From Chloroflexota bacterium (GTDB lineage: Bacteria; Chloroflexota; UBA6077; JACCZL01): a stretch of DNA of 64,000 bases. This document shows positions 53,169 to 62,724 of this stretch, one piece after another. The notes below the pieces were generated by a model, which had not been told where the DNA came from, did no database searches, and saw only the letters and a program-made list of their open reading frames with translations. The translations under genes were made by a program, and so were the position numbers. The first letter of the stretch is position 1. Each line of letters begins with the position of its first letter. Location: positions 310,001-374,000 of the forward strand of contig JADLFM010000128.1 in assembly GCA_020845495.1 (NCBI GenBank), written 5' to 3'.

Positions 53169-53222
53169 GGCACGACGGAGCCTCGGAGCTCGCTACTGTT
53201 TGAACAGTAGCTCCGTCGTGCC
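53169..53222 (-). promoter_or_regulatory. Stem overlapping the leader ORF (attenuator stem)
   Basis: The two arms 53210-53222 and 53169-53181 form a perfect 13-bp stem (GGCACGACGGAGC with GCTCCGTCGTGCC, read on the minus strand). The 5' arm covers leader codons 13 to 17. An inner stem of about 8-9 bp (53192-53200 with 53203-53211) forms in its loop and includes the leader stop codon. A ribosome held at the aromatic codons 9-10 would partly cover the 5' arm, so stem formation could sense translation. Confidence 0.6.
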
Positions 53223-53258
53223 GCCTGTAAAGTACGCGTATGCGAAGGTGCGGAGCAT
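53193..53258 (-). CDS. Aromatic leader peptide of the aro operon (putative attenuator)
   Basis: The ORF ATG 53258 to TAG 53193 encodes 21 residues with Phe at 5, Tyr at 7 and 9, Phe at 10 and Phe at 19: five aromatic codons in a short peptide, starting MLRTFAYAYF. GAGG lies 6 bp upstream; a GTG at 53261 is an alternative start. It sits about 30 bp after the predicted transcription start, and its second half is inside a stem followed by a terminator hairpin. This is the arrangement of a ribosome-mediated attenuator for phenylalanine and tyrosine, consistent with the DAHP synthase that follows. It is too short for standard gene finding. Confidence 0.65.
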   Translation of the reverse strand: MLRTFAYAYFTGGTTELLFKQ

Positions 53259-53297
53259 CACGATCCTCGGCTGGGCCTGAGCGCCCTGACCGTGCGG

Positions 53298-53326
53298 AGT
53301 ATAGGTCGCCCGCTCGTCGTTGTCAA
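53298..53326 (-). promoter_or_regulatory. Sigma-70-type promoter of the aro operon
   Basis: On the minus strand TTGACA (53326-53321) is followed after 17 bp by TATACT (53303-53298). It is the best promoter in the window. Transcription would start near 53291, giving an untranslated leader of about 255 nt before aroF that holds the leader ORF. The -35 box overlaps the 10-bp palindrome TCAACGTTGA at 53323-53332, which may be an operator shared with the divergent eno gene. Confidence 0.8.
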
Positions 53327-53332
53327 CGTTGA

Positions 53333-54709
<1,377 letters not shown>

Positions 54710-54765
54710 TCGACGACCGACCGGGGCTGCACCTGAGGCGCAGCCGCGCCTCACAGGAGGTCCAG

Positions 54766-55782
54766 ATGGCTGACAAAGTACGGATCGGCATCAACGGATT
54801 CGGCCGCATCGGCCGACAGGTGCTGAAGACGATCGCAGAGCGCCACAGCGATACCCTCGAGGTGGTCGGGGTGAACGACCTTCTCGATACCACAACCAAC
54901 GCCTTCCTCTTCAAGCACGACAGCAATTACGGAGCGCACCCGGGCACCGTCGAAGCACGCGAGAGCAGCATCGTGGTCGACGGTAGCGAGATCCAGGTCT
55001 CGGCTGAGCGCGAGCCGGGCAACATCCCGTGGCGCAAGTGGGGGGTTCAAGTCGTCGTCGAGTCGACCGGCTTCTTCACTGATGCCAGCAGAGCCCGCGC
55101 CCATCTCGACGCTGGGGCGAAGAAAGTCATCATCTCCGCCCCGGCCAAGAATGAGGACATTACCGTCGTCCTCGGTGTGAACGAGGAGCGGTATGACCCC
55201 AAGTCCCACAACGTTATCTCGAACGCATCCTGCACCACGAACGGACTGGCGCCGGTCGCAAAGGTGCTCTTCGACAACTTCGGGATCGAGAAGGGGCTGC
55301 TGACGACCGTCCACGCGTACACCAACTCCCAACGCCTGCTGGACGTCGCCACCAAGGACTTGCGGGATGCCCGCGCGGCGGCGCTGAACATCGTGCCGTC
55401 CGCAACCGGTGCGGCCCGCGCGGTCGGGCTCGTCATCCCCGAACTGAAGGGGAAGTTCGGCGGGATGGCGTTCCGGGTGCCGACGCCGACCGTCTCGGTG
55501 ATCGACTTCACTGCTGTCCTCGAGAAGGAGACGACGGTAGACGGGATCAACGCGACGATGAAGCAGGCGGCCGAGGGCAGCCTGAAGGGCATCATCCAGT
55601 ACACCGAAGAGCCGCTCGTCTCGACAGACCTGAAGCGTAACGAGCACTCGTCGATCTTCAGCGCGTTGGACACGCTGCTGATCGACGGCACGTTCTGCAA
55701 GGTGGTGTCGTGGTACGACAACGAGTGGGGCTACTCCTGTCGGCTGGCTGACATCACGTCGTACGTGGCCGAGCGGCTCTAA
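54766..55782 (+). CDS. gap: Glyceraldehyde-3-phosphate dehydrogenase
   Basis: The 338-residue enzyme has IGINGFGRIGRQVLK (NAD binding), the catalytic Cys in SNASCTTNGLAP, and WYDNEWGYSCRL at the end. It oxidises glyceraldehyde-3-phosphate with NAD and phosphate. AGGAGG lies about 5 bp before ATG 54766. It follows eno by 56 bp. A 17-bp hairpin after the gene may separate its message from pgk. Confidence 0.96.
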   Translation: MADKVRIGINGFGRIGRQVLKTIAERHSDTLEVVGVNDLLDTTTNAFLFKHDSNYGAHPGTVEARESSIVVDGSEIQVSAEREPGNIPWRKWGVQVVVESTGFFTDASRARAHLDAGAKKVIISAPAKNEDITVVLGVNEERYDPKSHNVISNASCTTNGLAPVAKVLFDNFGIEKGLLTTVHAYTNSQRLLDVATKDLRDARAAALNIVPSATGAARAVGLVIPELKGKFGGMAFRVPTPTVSVIDFTAVLEKETTVDGINATMKQAAEGSLKGIIQYTEEPLVSTDLKRNEHSSIFSALDTLLIDGTFCKVVSWYDNEWGYSCRLADITSYVAERL

Positions 55783-56195
55783 GCCCCAGCGCACCTCGTG
55801 TGAGCCTGAGGAGCCGCGCTCGGCGCGCACCCTGAAAGGTGGCGCCGAGCGCGGCTCCCTGCCGGTGCGTACCCTGCCAGCACAGATTTCGAGCCGTGTG
55901 TCCCAACTGCCCTCGGTACTCTCTCGCCGTGCATAGGCCCCCCGGACTCCGCTGACTCTCCCACCCGACCGCTTCTGTGGCCCCTCGCCAGACACGTCCG
56001 GCCCGAAGCGAGCGTCGCTTCAGCCCCCGCTCCCCGCCCGCGCGCGCGGCCGGGGGGTAGGGGACAGCACCAGAGTTAGGATGGAGCAGCGGAGTCGCGC
56101 TCGCTGCGCGTGGAGAGGGGACCGCCGCTGTGGTGTAGGGCAATGGCACTTCAGGGCTGAGGGGATCTTCGTCTACTCTCGAACGGAGCGCTACC
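55783..56195. other. Intergenic region between gap and pgk
   Basis: The 413-bp gap contains the long hairpin above and a GC-rich palindromic patch near 56026-56060 (cccgcgcgcgcggccggggggtag), related in style to the element after rfbB. No gene or strong promoter for pgk was recognised. Confidence 0.45.
55810..55858. terminator. 17-bp hairpin after gap
   Basis: GGAGCCGCGCTCGGCGC (55810-55826) pairs perfectly with GCGCCGAGCGCGGCTCC (55842-55858), with an inner CACC/GGTG continuation across a 6-nt loop. It is the longest perfect stem I saw and sits 28 bp after the gap stop, so it may end or attenuate the gap transcript. No T-run follows. Confidence 0.55.
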
Positions 56196-57392
56196 GTGAA
56201 GCGATCGATCCGCGACCTCGACGTGACGGGAAAGACGGTCCTCGTTCGCGTCGACTACAACGTTCCGCTCGACGCCGGGGGGCATGTGGCCGACGCGACC
56301 CGGATCGTGGCGACCCTTCCGACCGTCAACTACCTCCGCGAGCATGGCGCGAAGACCGTGCTGATGGCCCACTTCGGGCGGCCGAAGGGTCAGCCGAACC
56401 CCAGATACAGCTTGAAGCCTGTCGCCGAGGAGTTAGGTCGGCGCCTGGACGCCGCCGTGCCGCTGGCGCCGGACTCGGTCGGCCCGGAGGTCGAGCGGAT
56501 GGTGAAGGCGCTCCAGCCGGGCGACGTCCTGCTGCTGGAGAACGTCCGCTTTCACCCTGAGGAAGAGAAGAACGATCCCGACTTCGCACGGCAGCTCGCC
56601 TCGCTCGGCGACCTCTATGTCAACGATGCGTTCGGAGCGGCGCACCGCGCCCATGCTTCGACAGCCGGCGTCGCTCAGTACCTGCCGTCGGCGGCCGGGT
56701 TCCTGATGCAGAAGGAGTTGGAGGCGCTGGGCGGCATCCTGGAGCACCCCAAGCGGCCATTCGTCGCAATCGTCGGCGGCGCCAAGGTCTCCTCCAAGCT
56801 CGGAGTGCTGGAGAACCTGCTCCAGCGAGTCGACAAGTTGCTAATTGGCGGCGGGATGGCGAACACCTTCCTGAAGGCGCGCGGCCTCGAGGTCGGCACG
56901 TCACTGCTCGAAGACGATCTCGTTCAGACGGCCGCCGATCTGGAGGCACGGGCGAAGGAGCGGGGCGTTCAGTTGCTGTTGCCAACAGACGTCGTCGTCG
57001 CGGACAACGTGGTGGAGGGCGCGGCGTCGAAGACGGTCGGCGTGACGGACGTGCCGCCCAACATGGCGATCGTCGACCTCGGGCCAACGTCAGTGCAGGC
57101 GTACCGCGAGGCCCTCGAGGGAGCCGGCACCGTCCTCTGGAACGGCCCGATGGGCGTGTTCGAGATCCCTGCCTTCTCAGGGGGCACGCGCGCGATTGCC
57201 CAGGCGTTGGCCGATTCGGACGCGACGACGGTGATCGGCGGTGGCGAGTCGGTGGCGGCCGTCGAGCAACTCGGCCTGGCCGACAGGATGACCCATATCT
57301 CGACGGGCGGCGGCGCGTCGCTCGAGTTTCTCGAAGGCCGTGAGCTACCGGGTGTCGCGGCCCTCGACGATGCAGCGGGTGGTCGCGAATGA
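56196..57392 (+). CDS. pgk: Phosphoglycerate kinase
   Basis: The 398-residue enzyme has VLVRVDYNVPLDAGGHVAD at its start, MAHFGRPKGQ, VNDAFGAAHRAHAST and the C-terminal ATP site GGGESVAA. It makes 3-phosphoglycerate and ATP. GTG 56196 has GGAG about 8 bp upstream. Its stop overlaps the first possible start of tpiA, so the two are coupled. Confidence 0.96.
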   Translation: MKRSIRDLDVTGKTVLVRVDYNVPLDAGGHVADATRIVATLPTVNYLREHGAKTVLMAHFGRPKGQPNPRYSLKPVAEELGRRLDAAVPLAPDSVGPEVERMVKALQPGDVLLLENVRFHPEEEKNDPDFARQLASLGDLYVNDAFGAAHRAHASTAGVAQYLPSAAGFLMQKELEALGGILEHPKRPFVAIVGGAKVSSKLGVLENLLQRVDKLLIGGGMANTFLKARGLEVGTSLLEDDLVQTAADLEARAKERGVQLLLPTDVVVADNVVEGAASKTVGVTDVPPNMAIVDLGPTSVQAYREALEGAGTVLWNGPMGVFEIPAFSGGTRAIAQALADSDATTVIGGGESVAAVEQLGLADRMTHISTGGGASLEFLEGRELPGVAALDDAAGGRE

Positions 57393-57433
57393 CGGGAGTG
57401 CCACGCGGAAGGGCAGGCGCGGGGAGCGCGACG

Positions 57434-58219
57434 ATGGCTGAGACATCGGGGGATCGATTGACGCGCCGCCAGCCGATCGTCGCCGGCAACTGGAAGATGA
57501 ACACGACCCTGGAGGAAGGGTTGGCGCTGGTGGACGCCCTCCTTCCGCTCGTCGCCTCTGCGAGCGAGGTCGAGCGGGTCGTCTGCCCACCGTTCATCTC
57601 GCTGGCGTCCGTCGCCAGACGGCTGCGCGGCACCGAGATCTCGGTCGGCGCCCAGAATCTCTACTTCGAGCCGAAGGGCGCCTTCACCGGCGAGATCAGC
57701 GCCCAGATGCTCGTCGGGCTGGCACGTTACGTCATCGTCGGCCACTCCGAGCGTCGCCACATCCTGGGCGAGAGCGATGAGATGGTCGCACGAAAGGTGC
57801 GCGCGGCATTCGGAGCCGGCATCTTGCCGATCCTCTGCGTGGGTGAGACGCTCGACCAGCGGAGAGCCGGCCAGACCGAGGCAGTGCTGCGCAGGCAAGT
57901 ACGGGCCGCTCTGGACGGGCTGGAGCAGGCGGCCGGGCTGGTAATCGCCTACGAGCCGGTCTGGGCAATCGGGACCGGACATGCTGCCACCGCCGCTGAT
58001 GCGAACCTGGGCAATGCTCTTGTCCGCGATGAGGTTGCACAGATCCATGGCAGGGCGATCGCCGATGCCACCCGCGTTCAATATGGCGGAAGCGTCACCC
58101 CGGACAACGCGGCCGAGCTCTTGAGCCAGCCGGAGGTGGACGGCGCGCTCGTCGGCGGGGCGAGCCTGAAGGCGGAGTCGTTCGCGGCGATCGTGCGAGC
58201 CGCCAACGACGCGCTCTAG
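57434..58219 (+). CDS. tpiA: Triosephosphate isomerase
   Basis: The 261-residue enzyme has NWKMN (catalytic Lys), GHSERR (His), AYEPVWAIGTG (Glu) and YGGSV, the standard TIM residues. It interconverts the triose phosphates. ATG 57434 has GGGGAG about 8 bp upstream; an earlier ATG at 57389 overlaps the pgk stop (ATGA) and gives 15 more residues. It closes the eno-gap-pgk-tpiA run. Confidence 0.95.
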   Translation: MAETSGDRLTRRQPIVAGNWKMNTTLEEGLALVDALLPLVASASEVERVVCPPFISLASVARRLRGTEISVGAQNLYFEPKGAFTGEISAQMLVGLARYVIVGHSERRHILGESDEMVARKVRAAFGAGILPILCVGETLDQRRAGQTEAVLRRQVRAALDGLEQAAGLVIAYEPVWAIGTGHAATAADANLGNALVRDEVAQIHGRAIADATRVQYGGSVTPDNAAELLSQPEVDGALVGGASLKAESFAAIVRAANDAL

Positions 58220-58638
58220 CGAGTCTCTGGCCTGGCGCCTGACGCCGGTCATCGCGAGGTTTCCCTCATCCCGCCCATCCCCCGCCGGTGCGTACGTGAT
58301 GGGAGCCGGGCGGGTGCGTTCGGATACACGAGTGCATGGTGCTACAGTTCGCCGCTTGTATCCTGCTCCGCTCCGGCTCGCTCCGCCGAAAACGCGGGCC
58401 GTGGCACGCACTCCGCATGAGATACTTTGAGAGTGGCGAACTATTTGGCGTAGGCCACGCCGGGCCGGACCAGGAGCGGCAACGAGAAGGCGTTCTCGCC
58501 CCGCCCCTACTGGGGCTGCCGGCAGTGCATGAAGCGTGAGGAGGGGGCGATGATGAGCCAGGACAGCGCCTGGACTCGTGCGAGGTGGGCGGCTGACGCG
58601 GCGATGACGGGCACCCGCGTCGCACGCCGAACTGTGAG
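58220..58638. other. Intergenic region after tpiA
   Basis: The 419-bp gap precedes the ABC-2 permease. It contains small inverted repeats (for example CGAGAA/TTCTCG near 58480) and a short ORF at its right end. No ATP-binding protein gene, which would normally partner the permease, is present. Confidence 0.45.
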
Positions 58639-58651
58639 ATGGTGCCTGTGA
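58550..58651 (+). CDS. Possible 33-residue upstream ORF of the ABC-2 permease
   Basis: ATG 58550 follows GAGGAGG by 5 bp, a very strong site, and the frame ends at 58651, overlapping the permease start (58639) by 13 bp. The product, starting MMSQDSAWTRARWAAD, is basic and unlike known proteins. It may be a coupling ORF or a leftover of a lost gene. The permease itself has no strong site of its own. Confidence 0.3.
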   Translation: MMSQDSAWTRARWAADAAMTGTRVARRTVRWCL

Positions 58652-59553
58652 CCTCGACACTCGCGCCGCCAGAGCCGGCCATCGCCCCGCGCCCATCCGT
58701 CACGCCGCACCGCCCGTCACTGGCTGGCCGTCTCCGTGCCGATCTGCGCGGCATGTACATCATCTGGTACCGCGACGTCTTGCGCTATGTGCGCGACCGG
58801 ATCCGGATCGTCACCGCGCTTGGCCAGCCGATACTGTACCTGTTCATCTTCGGGACCGGGCTGTCGTCGGCGTTCGCGCTCGGAAGAGGCGGCAGCCCCT
58901 CTGCCAGCGTCACGTATGTGACCTTCATGTTTCCTGGTGTGCTGGCGATGACGGTCATCTTCACCGCGATCTTCTCGGCGATGTCGATCGTCTGGGACCG
59001 TGAGTTCGGCTTCTTACGCGAGATCCTGGTCGCACCGATCAGCCGCCCGGCCGTCGCCATCGGCAAGGCACTCGGCGGCAGCACCGTCGCCTGCTTCCAG
59101 GGCGGCATCGTGCTCCTGCTTGGGCCGTTTGTCGGCGTGCCGCTCACACCCGGGCTGCTCCTGCAGGTGGTCCCGCTGCTGTTCCTGCTGTCCTTCTGCC
59201 TGTCCTGCGTCGGCATCGCGATCGCGTCGAGAATGAAGACGATGGAAGGCTTTCAAGTGCTGATGAACTTCTTCTTGATGCCGATGATCTTCCTGAGCGG
59301 CGCGTTCTTCCCGGTCAACGGCTTGCCTGGCTGGCTGATGGTACTGACGCGCGTCGATCCGGCCGCGTACGGTGTCGACCCGATCCGTCGTGCCGTTCTG
59401 CTTGCGACCGGCGCGGATCAGGCGGCGGTGGATGCGCTGTCCTTGACGCTGTTTGGCGGGACGGTGCCGGTTCTGGTCGAGGTGCTCGTGCTCGCCGGGT
59501 GCTCGGCACTGGCACTCATGATCGCGGTGCGCTGGTTCGCGCGGCAAGAATAA
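58639..59553 (+). CDS. ABC-2 type transporter permease
   Basis: The 304-residue protein has six membrane helices and the DrrB-like segments YRDVLRYVRDR and WDREFGFLREILVAPISR before helix 3. Such permeases export drugs, lipids or polysaccharides with a separate ATPase. None is encoded beside it, so the partner lies elsewhere. It starts at ATG 58639, inside a small upstream ORF. The next gene is convergent. Confidence 0.85.
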   Translation: MVPVTSTLAPPEPAIAPRPSVTPHRPSLAGRLRADLRGMYIIWYRDVLRYVRDRIRIVTALGQPILYLFIFGTGLSSAFALGRGGSPSASVTYVTFMFPGVLAMTVIFTAIFSAMSIVWDREFGFLREILVAPISRPAVAIGKALGGSTVACFQGGIVLLLGPFVGVPLTPGLLLQVVPLLFLLSFCLSCVGIAIASRMKTMEGFQVLMNFFLMPMIFLSGAFFPVNGLPGWLMVLTRVDPAAYGVDPIRRAVLLATGADQAAVDALSLTLFGGTVPVLVEVLVLAGCSALALMIAVRWFARQE

Positions 59554-59657
59554 GGGAAACAGCCTGGCAAGCGAGCCAGCCGCGTACGGTGAATCAACCG
59601 CACGCGGCGGATCGGCCGGACCGGAGTGCCCGCACGGAGAGATGTGGCGAGCGGGCG

Positions 59658-60269
59658 CTACGGCTGGCTGACCGCCGTGTGCTCGCTCGCCGCTTGGTAC
59701 TCCTCCGGTATGAGCGAAAAGACGTGCACATCCATCGGGCGGTTGCCGGGCGCGGTGCCCGCGCGCCTGAGCGTCCCTTCGAAGGTGTAGCCGGCTCGTT
59801 CGGCGACGCGTCGGCTGCGTTCGTTGCGGGTGTCCATGCGGATCTCGACTCGGTTCGCCCCGAGTGTCTCGAACGCTAGCTGAGTCACCAGGCGGACCGC
59901 TTCGAGCACGTATCCCCGTCCCTGCGCATCGGCGCGCAGCCAGTAGCCGATCTCGAAGCGCCGAATCGTCCAATCGATCTGGTGGAGGCCGGTGCCGCCC
60001 AGGCAGCGCCCGCTCGCCCGTTCGAAGATGCCAACGGCCAGATCTTCGCGCAGCAACCAGCGCGCGTACGCCTCGACGATCCAGCGGCGGACGTCGTCCG
60101 GAGTGCGATGCGTGTCGACCCACGCCATCCAGGGCGCCAGATGCACCCGCGAGGTGTCGATCGCCTCCCAGAGCGCCTGAGTGTCGGCCGGCCGGTACGG
60201 GCGGAGGACGATCCGCTCCCCCTCCAGTTGGTCGGGGATGGGAAGAAGGATCAGGCCTGCATCTGCCAC
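59658..60269 (-). CDS. GNAT-family acetyltransferase (RimJ-like)
   Basis: The 203-residue protein has the GNAT fold with LRPYRPADTQALWEAI at the start, the acetyl-CoA motif DAQGRGYVLEAV, and AERAGYTFEGTLR, the pattern of ribosomal-protein-alanine acetyltransferases. It may acetylate a protein N-terminus or another small substrate. GTG 60269 has AGGGAG 5 bp upstream; the frame extends to 60338. It is convergent with the permease and divergent from the thioredoxin gene. Confidence 0.85.
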   Translation of the reverse strand: MADAGLILLPIPDQLEGERIVLRPYRPADTQALWEAIDTSRVHLAPWMAWVDTHRTPDDVRRWIVEAYARWLLREDLAVGIFERASGRCLGGTGLHQIDWTIRRFEIGYWLRADAQGRGYVLEAVRLVTQLAFETLGANRVEIRMDTRNERSRRVAERAGYTFEGTLRRAGTAPGNRPMDVHVFSLIPEEYQAASEHTAVSQP

Positions 60270-60540
60270 GTGCACTCCCTGGGGGCGGCGGACGGTCGTG
60301 TTGACGGCCAGGTCCGGCTCACGCGGTACGGCTCGCATGCTAGCACGCTCGATCTGCTGGGGAAAGAGCGCCGGGCGTGGCGTGTGGGTACGCGCTATGA
60401 AGGCGGGTCATCACCTCGCCGGCCAGCCAGAGGTTGGCCGAAGGGTGCCCCCGGTCGATGGCCGTGCGTCGAACGGAATATGGCACTGTCCCCGCTCGTT
60501 CCGGACAATGAGATGTGCTTCGACAGGGGAGATACCACGA

Positions 60541-60948
60541 ATGAAAGACCACGCGAAGCTCGTGTTCTACGCGCGTGAGACGCTGGCGAACGGTGCGGCC
60601 GAGTACGATGGCTACCGCCCGAAGCTCCACACGCTCCGTCAAATCGGCGATCTGGTGCCGCGGGCGCGCGTCGAAATTGTCTCGGCGGACTGGTGCAAAG
60701 ACTGTCGCCGTGAGGTGCCCCGATTCGTGCGGATCGTCGAGCACCTGCCCGGTTGGGACGTCGAGCTACTCAGCGATGACCCTGCCACCCGGGAGCGGCT
60801 GGCGATCGAGCGTATCCCGACATTCGTCATTCGGTCGGTCGACAGCGGACAGGAGCTGGGCCGGATCATCGAGTCACCGGCGAGCGGACGCCTCGAGAAC
60901 GACCTGCTCGCCATCGCGGAACGCCACCCGAGCCAGATTCGCGCGTAG
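60541..60948 (+). CDS. Thioredoxin-like protein
   Basis: The 135-residue protein has a thioredoxin fold with the active site WCKDC (Cys52 and Cys55) and the cis-Pro in RIPTFVI. It is probably a disulfide reductant or sensor in the cytoplasm, since no signal is seen. GGGGAG lies about 10 bp before ATG 60541; the longer frame from 60181 is not related to the family. It is a single gene beside a membrane glycosyltransferase. Confidence 0.85.
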   Translation: MKDHAKLVFYARETLANGAAEYDGYRPKLHTLRQIGDLVPRARVEIVSADWCKDCRREVPRFVRIVEHLPGWDVELLSDDPATRERLAIERIPTFVIRSVDSGQELGRIIESPASGRLENDLLAIAERHPSQIRA

Positions 60949-60980
60949 ACCGCGTGGACAGGGTGAGAGAGAAGCCTGAA

Positions 60981-62534
60981 TCACGCTGCGCCCGCCGAGG
61001 ACGCGCCGTCGGTCCAGCTTGGGGCTGTGTACGTTCGCTCGGCGGGTAGCTTCTCCGTCACCTGATAGTGCAGGTAGCGCCCAAACAGCAGGCGTGTGTG
61101 CGCGTCGAGCGCCGGCAGCGCCGTCAGGACCAGCCCGACCACCGGAATGAGCGCCCAGATCGCCAGCCCTACCACGTCGACCCACCAGCCGACCGGGCGT
61201 GGCCGGGCCGGCCGTAGGCGCTGATCGAGGAAGATCACCACGCCCAGGCAGGGTAGGCAAAGCGTCAGCAGCCAGCCGGACGCCCAGGCCGCCGCGATAG
61301 TGCTTGCGGTCTGGGGCGTGGACGGCGCCAGCAGCGCCACGAGGTTCGCGCCGATCGTCAACAGGAACCAGTGCGTCGGCCAGCAGATGTGCTCCTCAGT
61401 GTAGAAGCCGGCCCGCCGCAGTCTCGCCCACAGGGGCACGGCCGTCTGCTGGAACGCTCGGGTCATGACATACGGAACGTCCGAAACGCCCCAGGCCCAG
61501 CGGCGCGTCTGCCGGTAGTGATTCGCGATCGTCTTCCAGAAGCCCGAGCCCTCCGCTGCGTCCGCCAGTACCGGTAGGAAGATCGGCTCGACGGTCACCT
61601 CGTGCTCGTGCCCGAGCGCGAAGAAGATCTTGAAGAACATCCGAGAATCTTCCGGAATGACGTCCACATCCCAATAGCCGACGCGATGACAGGTCGAGAG
61701 TGCCAGGGAGTAGGTGGACTGAGTCACGAGCTTGTAGCGTGCGACAAGCCGCGACAACTGCCACACCGAATACAGCCCGGCGCCGATCCGGGCGATCGCC
61801 GGGATCCGCCAGATGTTCGAGTAGAATAGCAAGGCCGGCTGCCAGATCGCGTACCGGCGATTCGGGTTTCGAAGGAAGCCGTAGGTCAGTGCGCTGAGGT
61901 ACTTCGGGTGTAGCCGTGAGTCGGCATCGCAGATCGTGACGAGGACGTCCTGCATGTCGATGCCCTGCTCGTCGACGAGCGCCCGCTTCGCACAACGGGC
62001 CGCGTACGCCAGGTTCGACGACTTCCCGCGCAACTCCCCTTCGTGATCCGGGTGATACGTCACCCAGAGATTGAGGAACGCGTCCTCGAACTGGGCAACG
62101 AGACGGGCCGCGCAGGCGCGCGCTCCGGGATCGCGATCTTCGAAGGCCAGCACCACCGACACATTCGCGAGCGGGAAGTCCTGGGCTGCCAGATGATCCA
62201 GCATCACCTCGAGCACTTCAGGCGGCTCGCGATAGGTGGGGATCAGCACCAGGTGCTGGGTCCGATCCCAGCCGGCGACGCTCTGGACGGCGGAGAGCCA
62301 GTCCGTCTTTTGGCCGGACATCAGGCGGCGATAGCCGAGCAGGGCGAAGATCGCCGTATTGGCGGACTTGTAGACCCAGTAGACATTGAAGAGTAGGAGA
62401 CAGTAGACCAGATACCGTGGCGCGACGATCGCGCCCCAGAGGGGGGATGTCAGGAGTACCCAGGTGAGGCTGCCCGTTCCGATTTCGAGCAGTCGCTGGG
62501 TTCGCTGCATCCCGGCGCTCCGTGCTGCGCCCAC
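60981..62534 (-). CDS. Membrane glycosyltransferase, GT2 family (cellulose-synthase-like)
   Basis: The 517-residue protein has two N-terminal membrane helices (about 15-60), a GT2 domain with LIPTYREPPEV, DADSRLHP (the metal-binding DxD), EDSRMFFK and QTRRWAWG (the QxxRW motif), and three to four C-terminal helices. It probably makes or extends a beta-linked or surface polysaccharide. GTG 62534 has GGGGAGG about 5 bp upstream; a TACAAT hexamer lies 40 bp upstream. The polymer is unknown. Confidence 0.88.
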   Translation of the reverse strand: MGAARSAGMQRTQRLLEIGTGSLTWVLLTSPLWGAIVAPRYLVYCLLLFNVYWVYKSANTAIFALLGYRRLMSGQKTDWLSAVQSVAGWDRTQHLVLIPTYREPPEVLEVMLDHLAAQDFPLANVSVVLAFEDRDPGARACAARLVAQFEDAFLNLWVTYHPDHEGELRGKSSNLAYAARCAKRALVDEQGIDMQDVLVTICDADSRLHPKYLSALTYGFLRNPNRRYAIWQPALLFYSNIWRIPAIARIGAGLYSVWQLSRLVARYKLVTQSTYSLALSTCHRVGYWDVDVIPEDSRMFFKIFFALGHEHEVTVEPIFLPVLADAAEGSGFWKTIANHYRQTRRWAWGVSDVPYVMTRAFQQTAVPLWARLRRAGFYTEEHICWPTHWFLLTIGANLVALLAPSTPQTASTIAAAWASGWLLTLCLPCLGVVIFLDQRLRPARPRPVGWWVDVVGLAIWALIPVVGLVLTALPALDAHTRLLFGRYLHYQVTEKLPAERTYTAPSWTDGASSAGAA

Positions 62535-62574
62535 GTGCACCTCCCCGCGACCCGGCTGGAGCCTGGCGCGGCTC

Positions 62575-62580
62575 ATTGTA
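62575..62580 (-). promoter_or_regulatory. -10-like hexamer TACAAT upstream of the GT2 gene
   Basis: TACAAT lies 40 bp before GTG 62534 on the minus strand. No -35 box is clear. Confidence 0.35.
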
Positions 62581-62724
62581 GCGCTTCGGCCGGCAGACCG
62601 CCGGCGTCCCGCGTGCTGGCCTCGGGAACGCGTCAAAGGCGCGTCCTCATGAGGGTCACGTGGCACGGCGCAGAGCACAACCCGTGCCGCTCACTCGCCG
62701 GCCGCCCGCGCTCCGCTTACCTTA

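Noticed and set aside
60181..60540. Long N-terminal extension of the thioredoxin-like protein
   Set aside because: The extension overlaps the upstream region of the divergent acetyltransferase gene and has no thioredoxin similarity. ATG 60541 has a good site.
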